Source: JAGNLM01 sp964439835
Lineage (GTDB): Bacteria; Pseudomonadota; Gammaproteobacteria; JAABTG01
DNA length: 64,000 nucleotides
NCBI GenBank assembly: GCA_964439835.1
Contig: CAYTPQ010000001.1
Location: forward strand, 111,402 to 175,401
Direction: 5' to 3'
Shown: positions 60,244 to 64,000 of the stretch, in pieces
Position numbering within the stretch: position 1 is the first letter of the stretch
Layout: the number at the start of each line of letters is the position of its first letter
The notes under the pieces: model-generated
The model's database searches: none
Told to the model about the DNA's origin: nothing
Seen by the model: the letters and a program-made list of their open reading frames with translations, nothing else
Translations under genes and position numbers: made by a program

Positions 60244-62439
60244 ATGAGCGTCGCAGGCGCCCACCGCGAGAGCCGTGACGACCCTGCGGCCGACCGTGCC
60301 ACCGAGCCGGACCTGGAGGCTACCCGGCGCTTCCTGAGGCGGCTCGACGGGACGACCCAGGCCTTCACCTTCCAGACCTTCAGCGACCGCAAGCACGGCG
60401 CGGGGGGCGACCCGCTGGCGCGTGTCCTGCACGGCTCGCTGGAGCAGCACGCCCCGCGGTTGCGACAGCTCAACCGGGCCGGTGCTGGCGTCTTCGTCAG
60501 CGTGAATGCGACCGACGGCCGTGGCCGGCGCACCGAGAACGTCGAGCGCGTTCGGGCCCTGTGGCAAGAGGACGACGGCGCGGGCCAGCCGCTGCCCCTC
60601 GCACCCCACATCGTGGTCGAGACCTCGCCGGGCCACTTTCACCGCTATCTGCTGGTCGAGGGGATCTCGCGCGAAGAGTTCGCCGCCGTCCAGCAGGTGC
60701 TCGTCGACCGCTACGGCTCCGATCGGAACGCCAAGGATCTCGCGCGTGTGCTTCGGCTCCCGGGGTTCTTCCACCGTAAGGGCGAGCCCTTCCTGGTGCG
60801 ACTGGTCGAAGCCACCGACGCCGCGCCCTATTCGCGGGAGCAGATCCTGCAAGCCTTCCCGCCCGCGCAAACGCAAGGGCCGGGGCCGGAGGCGGGGCCA
60901 GAAGACGACGGCGAGGACTGGGTGGGGGCGGGCCCCGACACGCTGCGCGACCTGCGCTCGGCACTGGCGTGGCTGCGGGCGGATGAGCGCGAGCTCTGGG
61001 TTGCCGTGGGCCAGGCGCTCAAGGGTCTCGGTAGCGCCGGGCGGGGCCTCTGGATCGAGTGGTCGCAGACCAGTGAGAAATGGAGGCCCGAGGACGCCCG
61101 GGTCTGGGACACCTTCCGCGGCAATCGCACCGACTACCGGGCGGTCTTTGCGAAGGCCCAGCGCATGGGCTGGGTGAACCCCAGGGCGAAGGCAACCCCT
61201 CCAGGGGACGGCGCGCAGGAGGAGCCACCGACGGCCACCCCCTCCGGGGCGATTGACCTCGGCGACCTGCCGGAGGACATCGATGCCTACGTGCTGCCCC
61301 CACGGCCGTGGGTGGTCAAGGACCGACTGCTGCGCGGGACGGTCTCGGTGCTCGCCTCCCCGGGCGGCGTCGGCAAGAGCGCCTTCGAGATCGCAAGCGC
61401 CGTCAGCATCGCGGGCCTCGTCCCTTTCACCGGCGAAGAGATCCGCGAGCACGGGCCGGTCTGGGTCTACAACAACGAGGACGACCGCGACGAGCTGCTG
61501 CGCCGCTACCTCGCCTTCTGCAAGCACCACCGCATATCGCCTTCCTCGCTGCGCGGCCGGCTGCGGCTCTCCAGCGGCGCGGGCGGCCACCCCCTGGTCA
61601 TTGCCAAGCGCATCGAGGCCACCGGGCAGGTGGTCCCGACGGCCCGGGTCAAGGAGCTCATCCGGGCCTTGCGCGACTGGCCGTGCGCGGTCTTCTCGGT
61701 CGATCCGCTGGTCAGCACCCACCGGGTGAACGAGAACAGCAACGTCGACCTCGAAGAGGTCATGAGCCAGTGGCGCCGGGTGGCGACCGAGACCCGCTGC
61801 GCCATCGAGCTGCCCTCGCACATCCCGAAGACCGGCGGCGACAGCGAGGCCCACGCCGGCAACCTGGAAGCCATCCGCGGCGCGTCCGCCATCGGCGCTG
61901 CCGCCCGCCAGGTGACGACGCTGGCCCGGATGTCGGCGAGAACCGCCGAGCGCTACGGCGTTGCACCCGAATCCGCGCGCCATCTGGTGCGACTCGATCG
62001 CGCCAAGGGCAACTACTCCCCGCCGGCCGGATCCGCGCTCTGGCTGCGGATGCAGGCGGTCAGCCTGGAGAACCACAGCCTGTACCCGGACTGGGTGGGC
62101 GTGTTCGAGGTCTTTCCCTTCGAGCTGGCCGCCGCAGGGACCGAGGCCACGCGCTCCCAGGGTCGCGAGTGGAATCAACGCGCGGCGAAGCTGAGGGCGG
62201 CCCTCGAAGGGCTCGGGATGAAGCCCGGTGAGCGTCGCCCACTGTCCGAGGTCCGCGATGAGCTCGTCAGCCGCAGCGGGCAGTCGAAGTCCTGGATCTA
62301 CGAGAACCTGGTGCGGGTCCTGCCGATGCACGGCAGCTTCGACGAGGAGACCGAGCACCACCCCTTCACCTGGTCGCGGGAAGACTCCGGCAGCGGCGGC
62401 AAGGCAGGGCTATTCCTGCACCGCAGCCCGCTCCCATGA
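60244..62439 (+). CDS. RepB-like primase / RepA-like helicase fusion
   Basis: This 731-residue replication protein has three recognisable regions. A primase-like N-terminus (about 20-180) includes GAGVFVSVNATDGRGR and PHIVVETSPGHFHRYLLVE. A PriCT-like helical domain (about 235-305) has ALAWLRADERELWVAVGQALKGL. A RecA-fold RepA/AAA_25 helicase (about 345-580) has Walker A SPGGVGKSAFE and Walker B region CAVFSVDPLVS. A small C-terminal helical region follows. It should initiate replication of the integrated element. Its gene is followed directly by iteron-like repeats. Confidence 0.88.
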   Translation: MSVAGAHRESRDDPAADRATEPDLEATRRFLRRLDGTTQAFTFQTFSDRKHGAGGDPLARVLHGSLEQHAPRLRQLNRAGAGVFVSVNATDGRGRRTENVERVRALWQEDDGAGQPLPLAPHIVVETSPGHFHRYLLVEGISREEFAAVQQVLVDRYGSDRNAKDLARVLRLPGFFHRKGEPFLVRLVEATDAAPYSREQILQAFPPAQTQGPGPEAGPEDDGEDWVGAGPDTLRDLRSALAWLRADERELWVAVGQALKGLGSAGRGLWIEWSQTSEKWRPEDARVWDTFRGNRTDYRAVFAKAQRMGWVNPRAKATPPGDGAQEEPPTATPSGAIDLGDLPEDIDAYVLPPRPWVVKDRLLRGTVSVLASPGGVGKSAFEIASAVSIAGLVPFTGEEIREHGPVWVYNNEDDRDELLRRYLAFCKHHRISPSSLRGRLRLSSGAGGHPLVIAKRIEATGQVVPTARVKELIRALRDWPCAVFSVDPLVSTHRVNENSNVDLEEVMSQWRRVATETRCAIELPSHIPKTGGDSEAHAGNLEAIRGASAIGAAARQVTTLARMSARTAERYGVAPESARHLVRLDRAKGNYSPPAGSALWLRMQAVSLENHSLYPDWVGVFEVFPFELAAAGTEATRSQGREWNQRAAKLRAALEGLGMKPGERRPLSEVRDELVSRSGQSKSWIYENLVRVLPMHGSFDEETEHHPFTWSREDSGSGGKAGLFLHRSPLP

Positions 62440-62479
62440 CGGGCGAGGCAAGCGGAACGCGTCTGCACGCAAGACGATC

Positions 62480-62735
62480 GATTCCAGGAGCAATTCCAGG
62501 AGCAATTCCACGGAATCGATTCCAAGCGTGGAAACGAAGGCAGGACGCGGCTTCCGGTCAATTCCACGGCCCTTTTCGGCAAAAACCGTGGAATTGAAGG
62601 CAGGGCGCGGGCTCAGGTCAATTCCACGGGCTCGCCCGGCAGAAACCGTGGAATTGAAGGCAGGACGGGCAATTCCACGATTCCACGCCTCTGCCTACTA
62701 CGTAGGCACGGCGACCGTGGAATTGGTCGCCGTGC
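62480..62735. other. Putative replication origin with iterons and hairpins
   Basis: Non-coding DNA directly after the primase-helicase gene contains many copies of ATTCCACGG/CCGTGGAAT. A 60-bp unit is repeated about 2.5 times in tandem (62529-62588, 62589-62648, 62649 on). Within the second unit CCGTGGAATTGA (62586-62597) and TCAATTCCACGG (62618-62629) form a perfect 12-bp hairpin stem. The array begins with degenerate ATTCCAGGAG copies and ends with an 11-bp-stem hairpin (62706-62735) that displays GTGGAATT in its loop. This fits an iteron origin for the adjacent Rep protein. Confidence 0.65.
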
Positions 62736-62886
62736 CTTCGGGTTCCAGCCCCCCTGCGCCCCCGGGCTACGGGGCCGTGGCGGGGCGACCCGCCCAATCC
62801 GTGCTGGCAGGGGCAGCCTTCGGGCCAAGGACGTGCCGGTCTGCCGAGCACCCCACGTGCCCGTTGGTAACTACACAGGAGGAACC

Positions 62887-63123
62887 ATGATCAACTGGGA
62901 AAAGCGATTGCTTCAATGGTGCGAGGAGCACGACGTCGCCGTCGATGATCTCGATCCGGATGAGCTCGAGGGCTACGGGTCGGATGAGGGGGCTGACAGC
63001 GAGCTCACGCTGGAGGACGTAGAACGTCTCCTGCGCGAGAGACAGCACGCGAGGAGCTGGCTGCAACCGCCACGCAGCCCCTTCCCGCCACCGGATGGCT
63101 ACGACGAGGAGGACGATGCATGA
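62887..63123 (+). CDS. Small acidic protein of the mobile element
   Basis: I do not recognise this 78-residue protein. It is very acidic (WCEEHDVAVDDLDPDELEGYG, DEEDDA at the end). A strong Shine-Dalgarno (AGGAGG) precedes ATG 62887. It lies between the origin and the phage-like genes. Confidence 0.65.
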   Translation: MINWEKRLLQWCEEHDVAVDDLDPDELEGYGSDEGADSELTLEDVERLLRERQHARSWLQPPRSPFPPPDGYDEEDDA

Positions 63124-63205
63124 GCATGACGCCCCATTCACTCCATCCGCCGTCCCGGGGGTCCCGTGATGGGCGGTCCCAGTAAAGAGCAGAGCGACAG
63201 CACAC

Positions 63206-63625
63206 ATGCCCCGCACCTCCACGACCTGGCGTAAAGGCGTCAGCGGCAACCCGAACGGTCGGCCGCTCGGCTCGAAAGACCGCCGCACGCTCTACCGCGA
63301 GCACCTCGCCGCGCACGTCCCCGAGCTGGTGCAACTGCTCCTCGGGGCCGCCCGCACCGGCGACGTGACGGCCGCCCGCACGCTGCTGGAGCAGGCGATG
63401 CCGCGGACCAAGCCCCGGGCCGAGGTGGTGCCCGTGGACCTCGGGGAGGGCCGGTTGACAGAACGGGTGGAGCGGGTGCTCCGCCACCTGGCCGACGGCG
63501 CGCTGAATGTCGAAGAGGCCGCCTCGCTCATCGGCTCGCTCTCGGCCATGACCCGGATTGTGGAGGCCGAGCAGCTCGAGGAACGCATCGCCGCCCTCGA
63601 GGCACAGGCCGCGGGGGATCGATGA
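63206..63625 (+). CDS. DUF5681-domain phage-type protein
   Basis: This 139-residue protein opens with the DUF5681 signature (TWRKGVSGNPNGRPLGSKDRRTLYREHLAAH). A helical region ends in a coiled coil (IVEAEQLEERIAALEAQA). DUF5681 proteins are common in prophages and integrative elements near packaging genes. The function is unknown. It overlaps the next gene by 4 bp. Confidence 0.8.
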   Translation: MPRTSTTWRKGVSGNPNGRPLGSKDRRTLYREHLAAHVPELVQLLLGAARTGDVTAARTLLEQAMPRTKPRAEVVPVDLGEGRLTERVERVLRHLADGALNVEEAASLIGSLSAMTRIVEAEQLEERIAALEAQAAGDR

Positions 63626-63855
63626 GCAGGCTGCACCGGCGCCTCGCCCGGCTCGAGTCCCGGATAGCCGGTGACACGCCGGCACGCCGGGGGCTCGCCG
63701 AGGTGCTGACCATCATCGCCCGCCGCCAGGACCCCGACGCCCCCGCGGTTCGCGTCCAGGACCTGCCGCCCGGGTGGCGGACGTTCGCGGATCTGGTGCG
63801 GGCGAGCTACGGTCCCGAGGGGCCCGCCGAGCCGCCCCCGGAGGGTACCGCCTAG
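63622..63855 (+). CDS. Small hypothetical protein
   Basis: This 77-residue protein is translationally coupled (ATGA) to the DUF5681 gene. It has a basic N-terminal helix (SRLHRRLARLESRIAG) and a Pro-rich end. I recognise no family. Its stop overlaps the stop of a convergent minus-strand gene by 2 bp. Confidence 0.6.
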   Translation: MSRLHRRLARLESRIAGDTPARRGLAEVLTIIARRQDPDAPAVRVQDLPPGWRTFADLVRASYGPEGPAEPPPEGTA

Positions 63856-64000
63856 GGCACCGCCCCGGCGTCCCGGAGCGTCGCCGCAAGCGCCTCGGCC
63901 ACCCGCCGGTAGCCGAGCGCGTTCGGGTGAATGGGATCGGACTTGGTGCGGTTGTCGTAGAGCACCCGCCGCAGCACCTCCCCTTCGTAGGGCACGCCGT
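63852..64000 (-). CDS. SGNH/GDSL-type hydrolase, C-terminal part (runs off the window)
   Basis: The last 48 codons of a minus-strand gene read GVPYEGEVLRRVLYDN, then KSDPIHPNALGYRRVAEAL. The DPIHPNALGY block is the C-terminal catalytic Asp/His box of SGNH hydrolases (TesA-like lipase/esterase). The catalytic Ser lies outside the window. It may be chromosomal rather than part of the element. Confidence 0.7.
   Translation of the reverse strand, partial: GVPYEGEVLRRVLYDNRTKSDPIHPNALGYRRVAEALAATLRDAGAVP

Noticed and set aside
59656..62361. 901-codon minus-strand open frame opposite the primase-helicase
   Set aside because: No recognisable domain; the plus strand carries Walker motifs and primase blocks in the same interval.
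62529..62680. CRISPR array
   Set aside because: The 60-bp units are near-identical over their whole length, with no unique spacers and no cas genes nearby.

Overview
The window is a very GC-rich chromosomal segment whose gene content fits a sulfur-oxidising gammaproteobacterium of the Chromatiales type. The clues are the dCTPase-like/asmA/mutY/yggX gene order, a Gly/Tyr/Trp-rich exported protein of sulfur-globule type, an archaeal/vacuolar-type ATPase and two cytoplasmic [NiFe]-hydrogenases. No rRNA or species marker is present, so the taxonomic placement is inference.

Layout. 1-2043: a REP-like repeat and a CHASE2-adenylate cyclase. 2258-5922: a toxin-antitoxin archipelago (RelE/Phd, RelE/Xre, DUF433/DUF5615, VapBC) with broken relatives, stitched together by short palindromic repeats. 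5923-6747: no convincing gene. 6748-10762: two paralogous PEP-CTERM proteins around an antiparallel glycosyltransferase. 11031-19085: a two-partner secretion pair (TpsA/TpsB) convergent with an exported TPR-CHAT protease and a small Cys-containing protein. 19530-28609: three co-oriented genes for large exported FG-GAP/UnbV and TPR proteins. 28767-29456: the sulfur-globule-like protein, with FNR-type sites upstream, and a small HMA-like protein. 29619-38160: a nine-gene V/A-type ATPase operon. 38363-42591: a MacB/Lol-type ABC transporter with membrane-fusion protein. 42916-47722: a group 3b-type hydrogenase with its protease. 48069-52813: a divergent group 3d HoxFUYH hydrogenase. 53059-57117: housekeeping genes. 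57293-59150: a radical SAM enzyme and arfB. 59342-59417: tRNA-Phe. 59941-64000: the start of a mobile element with an AlpA-like protein, a primase-helicase, a probable iteron origin made of 60-bp palindromic repeats, DUF5681 and an SGNH hydrolase fragment.

How the parts may work together: the two hydrogenases exchange electrons between H2 and NAD(P)H, the ATPase couples ATP to an ion gradient, and the sulfur-globule-like protein points to sulfur storage. The secreted TPS, CHAT, PEP-CTERM and UnbV proteins suggest a heavy investment in the cell surface. A second theme is the density of non-coding repeats: at least five families of palindromic or MITE-like elements sit at gene boundaries, and some of them appear to supply start codons or to have broken genes.
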